Source: Gymnogyps californianus
Lineage: Eukaryota; Chordata; Aves; Accipitriformes; Cathartidae
DNA: 64,000 nucleotides
Direction of reading: 5' to 3'
Assembly (NCBI RefSeq): GCF_018139145.2
Contig: NC_059478.1
Location: 14,491,001-14,555,000 of the forward strand
Numbering within the stretch: position 1 is the first letter of the stretch; every line of letters starts with the position of its first letter. Below are positions 1 to 35,700 of the stretch, one piece after another. A program made the position numbers and the translations under genes. The notes under the pieces were generated by a model. That model was not told the DNA's origin. It saw only the letters and a list, made by a program, of their open reading frames with translations, and searched no databases.

Positions 1-3000
1 CTAACTCTGAATCATGCCCAGGCATAAAAGGAAAAGGTAATCAGGGTATGCGTTAACAAACAGAATGGTTTGCTATGGGCCAGTGTCCAACCCCATGCCC
101 CAACCCTGTCGTATTTATAAGTACAGACATAGCCCATTAGTCTTTTACCAAAGCCACAATTCCCTTTTTACAGGGAATTTTATTTTACAAACCTTTTCTA
201 CTTTCTTCATTTCTGTCTTTTTCTCACTCACAAAGATTCAAGGAGATTTTAAAAAGGCACTGAACAAATTTACCTGTGGCTATTACATGTGACAGTCCAC
301 GGGCAACCTCCAGTTCAGGGGTCTGTAACCACTGACCACCTAAAGCTGTAAGCATACATTAACCAGAGGAAGGTTCAGTTATACTGGCCATTTTCACAGA
401 GTCTAAATGGACTTCCATTCTAAGTATCTTATGTCTCTGTTTTCTGACATCTAGCTGCAGTCAGAGCCAGCTGAAACCACTTGTTTTATTGAATTACAAT
501 AGTATTCACTGATTTTCATAGCTCAAACTCTACTCCAGGATTACATATGATCTAATTTCATGGTGAATTTCAGCTTCTAGACATCTTAGAACAAGTTTCT
601 TTTTAAATTTACCCTCAATGAAAGTTAGCTCACCTGCCTCACCTGCCCTCAACAGAATAATACGTATTTTCAGGATGGAAAAAAGACAAAATTACACATG
701 GTTAAAAACCTTAAGCATGAGGATTACTCCAGGAGGAATTATGCATAAATCCTGATATCCAATCCCTACAGTTTTCAGAAGAACATCAAAACTGCAGCAC
801 TGTGCGATGCCCAACCAATTCCAGACCCAGGACCATCCAACATTGCACCCTGCCTATGGATGTTCACAGCAAGAGGAGGGATCCCAGGATCCTCCAAAAG
901 CACACAGATTCCCAGCTTCTATTGAAGGGAAAAGGACTCTGCACAATCTTTAGTCATTCTCTACTAAACTGATATCTCTTTATATTTTAGAAAATAAGCT
1001 TTTTGAGTAAGCATGAATAACCTTGATCACCCAGGGAAATAGAGGACAGAACAGAAAAGGGTGATTTCACTAAACTCTTTTTCTCCCGTTAGATCCATCA
1101 TCATATCACACATTTGAGGGAAAAGCGTATGAGGTTTTACTGAGTATCTGATATAAATGTTATTGAAAATTAAAATGGCAGGAAATCAACTGAAGAAGTT
1201 TTTGTTTTCATTTCTGTTAGTCCTTCCCTGCCCATTTTCCCCCCCCCAGCTGTTTCAATTGACTGCAAACTTTCCTAAAGCACACTGCCTAGCCTGCTTC
1301 TAGTTTCAGGCAATTCTCATCATGAACTTAGCCCACTGTAGACACACCACTTTGTTACTCTGTACACTTGGGAATTGCTAACAGCAGAACACAAGAGAAA
1401 AGGTTGGAAAAAAACATGAAAGTGCTCACTAAGAACTATGTCTTCCTTCATTCAAAGGAAGCTCCCTGAAGCCTGAAAAATGAACAAGCAGATAGCTAAG
1501 ACCACTTCAGAAAGAATGTCACCTCAACAGCATTGATATAGAAGAATGTAATGGACAACAGACTTTAAAAATTCCTTGCTCAATACTTTTACTATCAGTG
1601 GAGATGCCTGACTGAAGAATGTCACTGTGTATGCACAGAGAGCTGGTGAAAGGATATTCTCTAGAAAGGGCACATACCTCTCAATGTGCTCTTACAAAGA
1701 ACCTGGAGATTACTACTCACAAGTAACACTGCAAAGCCAGAGGTTTTTGTTGAACAAAAACATATATTTAGATGAAGAAGCTTATGTTTTCTCAGTGTTA
1801 CTAAATTCAGAGAATTGGAATTGAACTGAAAGGGCAAAGGTACTTTCTCTGTCCACCTGCAGCTCTATGAATTTTAATTGCTATTCAAATTCCGAGAACT
1901 TTGGTTTATACATGCATTAACCTTATGTAAATAAATAATAATGCTCAGGAACATGACTAATGTACTGACATACATTTTTAAAATCAATGTACTACTGAGT
2001 CACCACTACAATATATCACTACACTATATGAAGTAAAAGAACTCTATACACTATGGAGCAACACTAGAACATGGGAAGCTTTGACTCTTATGCATGAGTT
2101 TACTTTCTAAACCTAACCTGTCAAAGTATAAACTTACTGAGATTTAAGATTCCTGACTTTGCTCTGCTTCAAAGGAAGCTATTTTAAGACAGCTGAGCCA
2201 TGAGAATGCAATCACTTGGATCTCTATCTGCATAAAATGCAAGGTTTTAGGCAAAGCCTTTATGGCATTTACCCATGAACGCGATTTTAAATTGTAAGAA
2301 ATATTTGGGAATGAGATAACTTTTTTTTTAACATACATTAAATAAGCTGACATCAGGGTTACGTGCCTGCCGCTGAACTTCACCATTTCCTCTTTCTTAC
2401 AATCACTGTTTCTCTTCCTCCAGCCAGGAGGCAATTAGACATTTTTCATGCATTTATGTGTATGTGTTCACATATTGCTGACTCTCAGGACATTTGCTTT
2501 GTTGATATTCCTAATACTGACATTAATTACTTTTTACAGTACAGAGATTATCATACCTCAGTTGTGATAATGTGACATCAGGCTGTATTCTCATTTACAT
2601 TAGACTTTATTTAATCCATATCAAAATGTAACAGGATCTCAAAGTGAAAGTAAATATCAGACTAGAAGAGCCTCCAACTTCTTATATAATAACAATAAAT
2701 AAGGGCATTCATACAATACCTTAAGAATGCCTTTAATAGCCCTAATAATTTATAATATAATAATTTAATATTACAGAACTGGTATACAGTAACTCTGTTA
2801 ACAACACTGAAATTGTTACAGATTCACATACTTTTACGTAAGATCAAAATATGGCATCTGTAGTTATTTCGTATAAATATTTTAGCTTTTACTGAGTTTA
2901 GAAGTTAGCTATGAAAAGAAGAAGTTATCATACCAGTAGAAATTTCAGGGTAGTAAAGAATAATGTTCAGATTTTAGAACTGCTGTTGCTTTCTAGCTCT

Positions 3001-5455
3001 TGTTGAGAAAACTACTGCATAGCAGTTTCTCATAGACTAGAAATGTGAAATTGCACCTTTTTAAAAAAACAAAAGCGAAACACAGAGCTGAAATGAAACA
3101 CAGATCATAAGGTTTTGTTTCTACTTCCTAACGAGATGAGAATAACTCTTCAGTTATTCTGTAGTTTCTGGTAAGATCTTTGTATATGTGATTTCAGACG
3201 TGTTTCTCACAAAAAAATTTTCTACTGTTTTCTTGCCATTTTTTAATTTACCCAAATATTTATGGCAAAATACGGCTAAAATTATTTTCAAGTTTTAGTT
3301 CCTTACCAGAAAGGTTTTTTTGACATTTCTGCAGTTCTGATAAGAACACAAATAAAATATAGTTCCAGTGAGTATTTCCACTGTTCAGGAAAGAAACCTT
3401 TTCAGAGACTGTCTCTGTTCCCACATATGTCTTCTCTCGCAATACTACTCTGAAGCAACTATTTGACAAATGGGTGCATGAAATGAGGAATATTAGATAC
3501 ATAGAATATCAACCATTACACTGAACAAGTAATAGTCCCTGTCTAGGGGAAAGGTGTAGCCTATGTAAACAAACCCAAGTTTAACATTAAATTCTCAGCA
3601 GTATAGGACACAGCTGCCACATACTTACAGTCCTAGAAGAATGGGTTTGCAGCTTTCCAGTGTAAGCTACACTACTGTTAGTCCCTGGGGTAGGGCTGCA
3701 TTAGAAGACTCACATATACCTCTACAACCTGCCATCATCCCCGCCCTGCAGCACAAACGTGCTTTAAAGCCCTTGTGCAGTTCTAGGGGATCTAACTTCA
3801 GCACCATGGGGATACCAACCAGATACCAACTATATGGTAATTTTAAATTATATAACCAGCCAAGAGTACTAGAGGATTATCTCCTGCTATGTTCTTTAAA
3901 GATGTATCTAGCAGTGATACTGTGAATCACACATCAGCAGGTTTTCTCTTTAGCAGGTAAACTAGTTGGAAGAAAATGAAGTGCTAAACTATGTTAATGA
4001 ATACTCTATCACAAGAATCAAGCAGCACGTTATCTGTTAGGAATAATCATAATAACCAAACAAACAGCGTTCTTTGCAGGAGTTGGCAATACACTGGATT
4101 AAGGATAATCAGCAGTAATTATTCATCTGGACTTCAGAAAAGCCTTTTATTGTCTTTTGAACATACTTTGTCCAAGGGTAAAACGGTCAGGAGGGGACCG
4201 ATTATGTTCTTTTGTGGAACAGAAAGTGTTTAAGAGAAGAAAACCGGAAGTATTAACAGCTACAGCTCAATGTGGTAAAAAAAAAAATTTAAAAAATCTA
4301 TCATTACTTTAAGGAAATGTCTTGGAACTGGGGGAATTACTGTGCTTATTAAACTTCTGAAAGAAGACAGGAACAAAAAAGGTGATAAAACTGGTGAATT
4401 ACAATCTTTTTTATGTTAGTCTAGAGAGGATGCTGAGGTATTTCAGAAGAACCCAATAAAACTAGAAAATTATGCAACACTGCCAAATGTTACCTTATCC
4501 ATATTGGAAGTAATCGATGGAGTTAGTCGGGAAATTGATAAATTGCCAATGAAGTACAACAGTTCAGCAAAAAGCCTGACTCTTGCTGTCATTCTGGACA
4601 GTTCAATATGCACATCTGTTCAGTGGACAACTTTGAGCCTATCTCCACAGAAACACGAACTCTGTTTCAAAGACTCAAACACCTCCACTCGCTATGCTCT
4701 TCATCATGTTGAGGTGATGTGTGACTGACCTCTCAGTCTCAAGACACCATATGAAGGGTGTCTTGCCACACGGACTCTGTCTTCAAAGACATATACATAA
4801 TGGTCACCATCACACAATCCAAGCTTTTATGAAAATTATCTTCTGAAATACAGAAAATATGCTGAGTAAAACAGCTGCCATTACAGAACTGTGAAATGCA
4901 GGGGTGCTTCTGGATCCAGGCAGCACATCCCCATACCACCGCAAGCCCATACCAGCCTGAAACGTGGCACATACCAGCCATCTTCACACTCTGGTTTTCA
5001 CAGTAAGGAAACCCAGCTGCCTGGCTGGAGCCAGTGTATTGCATCAGTTGCTTATCCCAGACAAGCAGGAGGCCAAGGCCCTAGAACACACCCCAGAGGA
5101 TAAGCACAGACACCACTACAAAAGTTGATTTATGAAACCTAATGCTGCTATTGACTCCTTTGGAGTCAACAGAACAACAGAAAGTAGAGTCACCACTGCC
5201 TCTCAAAAGTTACCAACAGTGTTAGGAGATTTAACAAAACTGAGCTGTTTCATGGGCTTGATTACCATATTTGCAGTATCCAAATGCATTGATAAGGGGT
5301 TTTTTCTATTAAGTAGCTGAAAGCAATTCTGGTTGTTGGAAGCAGATGAAGGTTATAATTTAAAAAAAAAGTTTTTCAATGGAAAATTGCAGATTTGGAT
5401 TGAACACAGCATTTCTCAAATTTGCAATCTAATCATGACTTCTAGTAAGTATGTT
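1..5455. other. Upstream non-coding sequence, no gene seen
   Basis: This stretch is AT-rich, with only short ORFs in every frame and no splice-bounded conserved peptide. If the gene's other first exon lies further upstream, this region is the outer intron of that isoform. Notable items are a short inverted repeat at 2701-2734 and simple A/T runs. I see no intact transposon. Confidence 0.6.
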
Positions 5456-5770
5456 TTTCACACAAGACATAATTAAACTGTGGAACTCCATGCCAGTGGA
5501 TGTTGTGCCTCCAAAAAGTACAGATGAGTTAAAAATTTACTTGAGAAATTCATGGAAGAAAGCATCACGAAAGACTGTTGAACACAGAGTTACAACCTCT
5601 GACCCAGTAAGTACCACAGTTTGCTGGAAGGTTACACCAAGAAAAGTATTACTATGTTTGTTCTCTTCTTACACTCCTCTTCTAAGCATCCACTGCTGGC
5701 CATTGCTACAGAAAGGAGCTAAATGGATCAAGGAGACTGATCCAGTGCAGCATTTTTTTACTGGGATACT
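5456..5770 (+). mobile_element. CR1-like LINE fossil, 3' end of the reverse transcriptase ORF and tail
   Basis: The stretch reads like the very common amniote CR1-type 3' end. It has cacataattaa-like sequence, 'gtggaactccatgcca', 'gatgttgt', 'aaattcatggaagaa', 'aacacagagttacaacctctg', a 'ctggccattgctacagaaagga' block (5696-5717) and a 'gatccagt' near the end. In frame it gives LWNSMPVDVV, the usual C-terminal motif of CR1/L3-family reverse transcriptases. It is diverged, 5'-truncated and surely inactive. The family name is from memory of the consensus. Confidence 0.75.
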
Positions 5771-6059
5771 TCTTTTGGAACTAAGCAAAAAAAATCATGT
5801 TTTCTTATTCAGACATCAGCGCCATCAACTATCAGTTCATATGTTGAAAGCAATCCGACTTGTCTGGAGAAAATGGCCCTTGTGTGTTATTTTGTCCTAG
5901 GAGTTTTGGTATCAATTAGACAAAGTATGTGAAATAAGTCAAAATGCAAGCAAGCAAGTGTGTGCATTCAACATGCTACAGATAAATAAAACTACAACAT
6001 GTTTAGTATTTAATTGATTATCATTTTCATATTTAGGTCTTTTTTAACGCAATGTCTAT

Positions 6060-6652
6060 TGTCATGGTGTAACCCCAGCCAGCAACTAAGCACCACGCAG
6101 CCGCTCACTCACTCCCCCCACCCAGTGGGATTGGGGAGAGAATAAAAAAAAATTAAAAAAATTAAAAAACCCTCATGGGTTGAGATAAAGACAGTTTAAT
6201 AGGACAGAAAGAAAGGAAAATAATGATAATAATAATAAAATTACAATAATAATACTAAAAGAATTAGAATATACAAAACAAGTGATGCACAAGGCAATTG
6301 CTCACCACTTGCCGACCGATGCCCAGTTAGTTCCTGAGCAGTGATCCACCCCTCCCAGCCCGCTCCCCCCCGTTTATATACTGGGCATGACGCCATATGG
6401 TATGGAATATCCCTTTGGCCAGTTTGGGTCAGCTGTCCTGGCTGTGTCCCCTCCCAGCTTCTTGTGCCCCTCCAGCCTTCTTGCTGGTTGGGCAAGAGAA
6501 GCTGAAAAATCCTTGACTTAGTATAAACGCTACTTAGCAACGCCTAAGAACATCAGCGTGTTATCAACATTATTTTCCTACTAAATCCAAAACACTTCAC
6601 TATACCAGCTACTAGGAAGAAAATTAACTCTATCCCAGCTGAAACCAGGACA
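6060..6652 (-). mobile_element. Solo LTR of an avian ERVL-like endogenous retrovirus (copy A)
   Basis: The element is bounded by TG..CA ends, with a perfect 5-bp target duplication, tctat, at 6055-6059 and 6653-6657. Read on the minus strand it starts TGTCCTGGTTTC and has 'AGAGTTAA', 'GCTAAGTAGCG', a TATA box (6372-6380 on +), an A/T microsatellite, a polyadenylation signal ATTAAA (6195-6200 on +) and a 'CTGCGTGGTGCTTAG' end. I recognise this as an LTR type abundant in neoavian birds. There is no internal gag, pol or env, so this is a solo LTR left by LTR-LTR recombination. It lies about 1.6 kb 5' of exon 1, antisense to OLFM3. Confidence 0.88.
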
Positions 6653-6657
6653 TCTAT

Positions 6658-7999
6658 ATATACAGAGAAACCAGCAAAAAGCTTATTTTTCTGTGCAGAA
6701 GCTGCATATAAGCAAACTCACATTCTTTCACTGTTTTCAAATGCATCTCTTCAGTGAATTAGGTTTTTTGAGTATTTGAAACATTTCACAGCTCACCTAT
6801 AAATCCCAGAAAACATTTAATACTTGGATACACAGAATTTCTCTCTATATTCTATTGCTGGAAGACTCCTTATAAGATTATCTAATAGCTCTCAATGTGT
6901 TTTTCAATTTCTTTTTAAAAATTTTTTCCATGTGTCTTCATTAAACTGAAGAGATTTATTGCAATAATTCTGAATGAATGTTGGAAGAGAAAAGTCTAGC
7001 CTGACTTTGGCGTACGAGCTCTGAGAATCTGAAAAACTGTTTGCAGGGGTTTAGTAACTTTAATAAATGCATTCATGATCACACACTCCTATAAAAATAC
7101 ATCCCTTCAGTTTCACTACAGGTTTCCTTCATACAAACCACCAAAATTCCTTAAGAAAAATATAGTCTTTTGGAAGCAAATTCAGAAACAAAGAAAGTCC
7201 ATAACTGCCTCTGGGAAAAATACAGTAGTGTATCTCTCTGCAAACTTTTACGCAAGTTCTTTCTAAAATAATTGCTGTTAGAAATCCTTGCTCAGCATTT
7301 CTTCTTTTTAAAATAATTCTAAAAACGTAAAACTATCCCAACGGCACAATGATTTCTACAGTTCTTTTTTCTGGTGGTTTTTTTTTTTCCCCTACACTTG
7401 CTAAATTTATGAAAAAGATAAATTGCTACTGAACCTGGAGATCATTCTACAGCACTAGAGAACAGTAGATTTAACAGCAGATTAGAGCCAAAAGAAGCCT
7501 CAAAATGCCACATGAGCAACCCACAATTTGTCTTCTGTTCCCATCCAAACGGCAATGAAGACATACTGGGTCTGCCAGCCCTGGATGTAATGCAATGACT
7601 CTCAGTATAAAAACTTGTAAACTAACAAGAACACTGAGAAATGTGAATCTTCACTGCTTCAATGTTCTTTTATGAACAACAAATATCTTAATAACAATCT
7701 GTGCAAATTATCAAGTCACTGATGTTTGTAATTTACGTGAGATCAACAAATCAAGGAAGGTTCAGAAAGGTTTCTGGTGTTTTCATGGGCAGGCTGACAG
7801 TTCTCCCCCTTCCCCATCCACTTGGACAAGTATAGTATTATATTTAGAAACAGACCTAAGCATATTTCTACCAAAGCAGTGATGGGGAGTGGGGGGTTAT
7901 TTGTGTTTGGGCTTTTGCATTTCAGACAGGAACACATACCACTCTGCAAGGACTGAACTAATTAAAGTGCTAATTGACTCTCTAGCACCTATAAAGAGG
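6658..7999. other. Non-coding spacer between LTR A and the OLFM3 promoter
   Basis: No gene, RNA or clear repeat is recognised. The base composition is like the rest of the flank. Confidence 0.55.
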
Positions 8000-32048
<24,049 letters not shown>

Positions 32049-32237
32049 TTTTCTTTCCCTTTCCTTTCCCTCACCTCCCTCCCTCAAAGCAGTGTCATTT
32101 GTGATAAACTCCAAAAGCATCCATCTTTCTTAGTTCCTTTTAATTTACATTTCTTTTTTCATTAAGAAAAAAGCAACATTTTCTACCATATAATGCATTT
32201 CAAATACAGCTGAGCCTGTCAAAAATGACCTGTTGGA

Positions 32238-32243
32238 AATAAA
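32238..32243 (+). terminator. OLFM3: Candidate polyadenylation signal AATAAA of OLFM3
   Basis: This is a canonical hexamer 190 bp after the stop codon. It is followed 22 bp later by a perfect 9-bp-arm hairpin (32265-32286). The hexamer is seen directly; its use is inferred. Confidence 0.45.
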
Positions 32244-32264
32244 AGCATCTTAACTCATGATTCT

Positions 32265-32286
32265 ACAAGGTCTGTCAAGACCTTGT
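32265..32286 (+). other. Perfect hairpin in the OLFM3 3' UTR
   Basis: Arms acaaggtct and agaccttgt with loop gtca give a 9-bp perfect stem. It lies 22 bp after the AATAAA, near the expected cleavage site. Confidence 0.5.
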
Positions 32287-32720
32287 CTTGAAAAGCACTA
32301 AAGAGGATTTAAGTGGCTAAAGACAGTTTTTAAAGATTATGATCTGCCTTATTTTAGAGTCAGAGACTAATGGTGGCTTAAATGCATGAATGTCTTTTTT
32401 TACCTCATTTTTGTTCTTAATCTATTGCTCAACTTCAGGAAATATTTTGGTAGTGTCAGACACATATTGCACATTGTACTTTTTTTATTTATTCCAAAAG
32501 AAAGATTTAGGAATTTAATTTACTTGGACATGGAGTATGATTCATTTTGCCATCACCCAATTTCAGATGTGGTGCTGTACAGTATGTTTTTAAATCTCTT
32601 GCAAACATTTTATCAACAGTATGTATTTCTACCATTGTAACCACCATTGTGCAATTGTATCTCTTCACTTATGTGAAAGTAAACTAAGTACTATTTTTTA
32701 TAAAATATATTGAAGCTTAA

Positions 32721-35700
32721 TTGCAGTTCTGGCTATGGGTCAATTGAAAGTGGTAAAAATCTGAGAAAAGGTTGTTATTTCTGAGAAAGACAAATAGCTT
32801 CTCAGGTGCATGATCCCTATTCTCAGCTTTGCTTGGTAGACCCCTTCTTATTCACCATTGGTGCTTACTGGCAGATTTGCAACTTTGAAGCCTCATACAA
32901 GTCCCAGCTTTACAATCGTTTGCCCTGCCCAATTTTTATCTCATGGTGCTGGCTTCTCTCTCTCAAACTCTTTTTCTCCTACTGTCTTTCCTTCCACCAT
33001 TTTATTTCCCTTGTTTATGCTCACTCCCTGATCTGGGCTTTACAAGAGAGAATCTGAAAGTGGGCTGCTGCCCATGCCTCCAGCCCGAGTGTGAGAGTGC
33101 ATCCCATATTTGCGCTGTTCTGGGGCAGTGAGGAGCAATGTTAGAAGTCAAGTTGCTTTCCTTAATCTGCCTGTCTTCTTACTCATAATAGAAGAACATT
33201 TATCTGTCGACAAAGCTCTTCTCTGGGATGACAGTAATCAGGGAGAAAATACACAGGAAAAGGTTCAAAGCCTAAACGATCAGTGTGGCACCTGGTAGCC
33301 ACCACATTGCTTGCCCTTGCTACAAAACAGCTACAACACTGAGGCCAACGTCTTGCAAAGAGGTCTGGGTTTTGCTAGCAGTAGTATTGTTACTTATGGT
33401 CAAAACTGATGCCTTTAAGAAACAAATATTTCTGAAAGCTATGTGGCTTGCTATACTATCTCATTAGAAATGGGGGGGGGGCATATTTTATTGAGAAAAA
33501 GGAATGAGGTGCTATTTATCTATTTTGGCATAAATGGAAAGAAACTAACATTAAGAACTAGTATAAGACTTTTTATTAAGCTGGGCTATCACGTAATGCA
33601 AAAAGACAGGTATCTGAAAAATTGTGTGAAAGCTGTGTTCCTCAATCTGAGATTCTCTTCTTTATACCCTTTGAAATTGGGTTCATAGAAAAGCAAGAAC
33701 ATTTATGAAAATGTTCGTATTTAAGAACAAGAAAAAAAATTAAATGCACTGACGTTTTGCCGGATCTATTTTGAAGACATTCGATTTGCTGATTCTTCCA
33801 ACATACCAGCTGAGACCACCTTAAGCCTCATGAATGTTTTCATTATTATAAATGTATATGTCTATATACATTTACAAGTCTGCTTTACAATATAAGCCCA
33901 CGTGAAGCTGAACAACAAATTGCCTTATTTTTCATACTGGTTGCAAAACAGAAAACTACTAATCGGGTTTCAAGAACTGATAAAGAGGGAAAAAACCCAA
34001 CAAACTACATTACAACATGACCAGAGAAAAGTTACTCTCCTGCTTCCATTTCCCGCCTCCTGCCTAGCTGAAATGATAGCTGTTATCCCTTACAATCAGT
34101 TACACAGGATTTGGAGATGCTGAGTTAGCTAAACAAATTAAATCACTTCACTTCTGTAACCAGCTTTCCTGTATTGACAATGAAACCTCCTCTGTGACAC
34201 CTGAAAGTGTATAAGACTACTCCTTAAAAAAGGTATTTTATGTCATATAGGAATGTTTTATGAAAATGAAGTATGTTCAGATTTTTATCAAAAGCCCTAA
34301 AACAAACCCTAACCTTTCCCCCAGAGTAACTTCAACAAAAATGAACTTCTTCACAAATACAGCGTTCTTAAAAACATTAGTCATTAGATTGAGAAAATAA
34401 ACCTTTCTATTGTATCATCATAAAGTAGACTAATAGTCACGACACGAGGATCACTTCATCTGAAAAAAAATGGTTACTACCGTATTTCTTTTTAAGAGTT
34501 TCATACCATGTAATTAGCATGCATACATTAGTACAAGTTGATAACAGTTCTCACAGTAAGATTAATCTCACCTGATTTCAATGCCATTTAGTCAGCCATT
34601 TAAAGCGTAACAGACTCCTATTAGTCAAAGGAAAGAAAGAGACACTACTACAGGGCGCTAGAGATGGGTGGATAAGAGGGGTAGGAAAGGCACCTTTGAA
34701 GGGTTATTTGTCTTAGTGATGAAGCTACTGTGCTAAAGCATAGAAGTCATACCTAGATAAATCCTGCCCTTCTAAATTAGTAACAATAGGTTGGATTCCA
34801 AAACCTTTAAACATGAAACAACAGCTTGCACAGCGTCAATACAACAAAACCTGGTGAGACATTATCAAGTAGCACTGCTTCCCACTAAGGAGCATTCATT
34901 TTTCTGTGAATCAGTGTTGATCACCTGTCTTTTCCAAATGGGAAATTCCAAAGTCATATTCCCAAAAGGCTGAAAACACCATGCCTCAATATAAGCAAAC
35001 TGAAGGCAAACAAGCTTTGCCTTCATAACTGAGCAGCACAAGCAGAAAAATCTTCATAATATAGCAGCAACCTACACACGTCAGCAAGTAAAGTTTTATT
35101 CTTCTAGTTGAAGCATAGGCTGTTTGTTATGAGGAAGTACTCATAACTGAAGCTGCACCTTCAATGTATTAACTGTGCTTGCCCTCACTACTGGAGGTAC
35201 TACTGTATCTCGGTGCCTATACTATAGGGGAAATAAACCATCTCTCCTTAAACATGAAAAAATTAATTGTAGAGTCTATTTTAATATCTTAGTGACCTCC
35301 TGCTTCAAGGGATAAACATGTAAAAGGACCACGTCATTCCTGCACCCAAACCAGAATTCTTAAATTTCACAAAGCTGTGCTGCCAGCAGAGAGGGATGCA
35401 CACAACCACAAATCTAGCACAGGAACACAAGTCTGCCAATCCACCAGGCATGCCTCTCCTGAGGGAGTCTAAGGAAACGGGAACGATGCACACCGCAAAG
35501 CCCACAGCTTTCTCCCTGGAACGGGCTAACCATTCCCCAACAAAACAGGTGGAACAAACCTCCCCAGGGAAAGCTTCCTGAACACTAATAATCTTTTATA
35601 GTCCCTTCTGGCAATTTTTTCTGCTGAGTAACTACCAAGTCTATTGTTATGCACATAGGCTGTTCAGCCTGCCCTATCTGTCACAGCGTGCTAAGCAGAC

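Larger units (their letters stand above)
32049..32720 (+). other. OLFM3: OLFM3 3' UTR (approximate end)
   Basis: The untranslated sequence starts after the TAA. It opens with a pyrimidine tract (32049-32072) and has a canonical AATAAA at 32238-32243, which would put a first cleavage site near 32255-32270. A second, weaker possibility is the TATAAA-like hexamer around 32699, so a longer form could end near 32720. Only transcript data can choose between them. The next canonical AATAAA that I marked is at 34396, which seems too far for the main form. Confidence 0.55.

Noticed and set aside
5451..5900. 149-codon ORF as a host gene
   Set aside because: The DNA follows a CR1-like LINE 3' end, and the ORF runs beyond the family's normal stop into its tail.
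6241..6540. 99-codon minus-strand ORF
   Set aside because: Lies wholly inside solo LTR A; LTRs of this family do not encode proteins.
33472..33481. Run of 10 G as a G-quadruplex
   Set aside because: A single run without three further G-tracts nearby.
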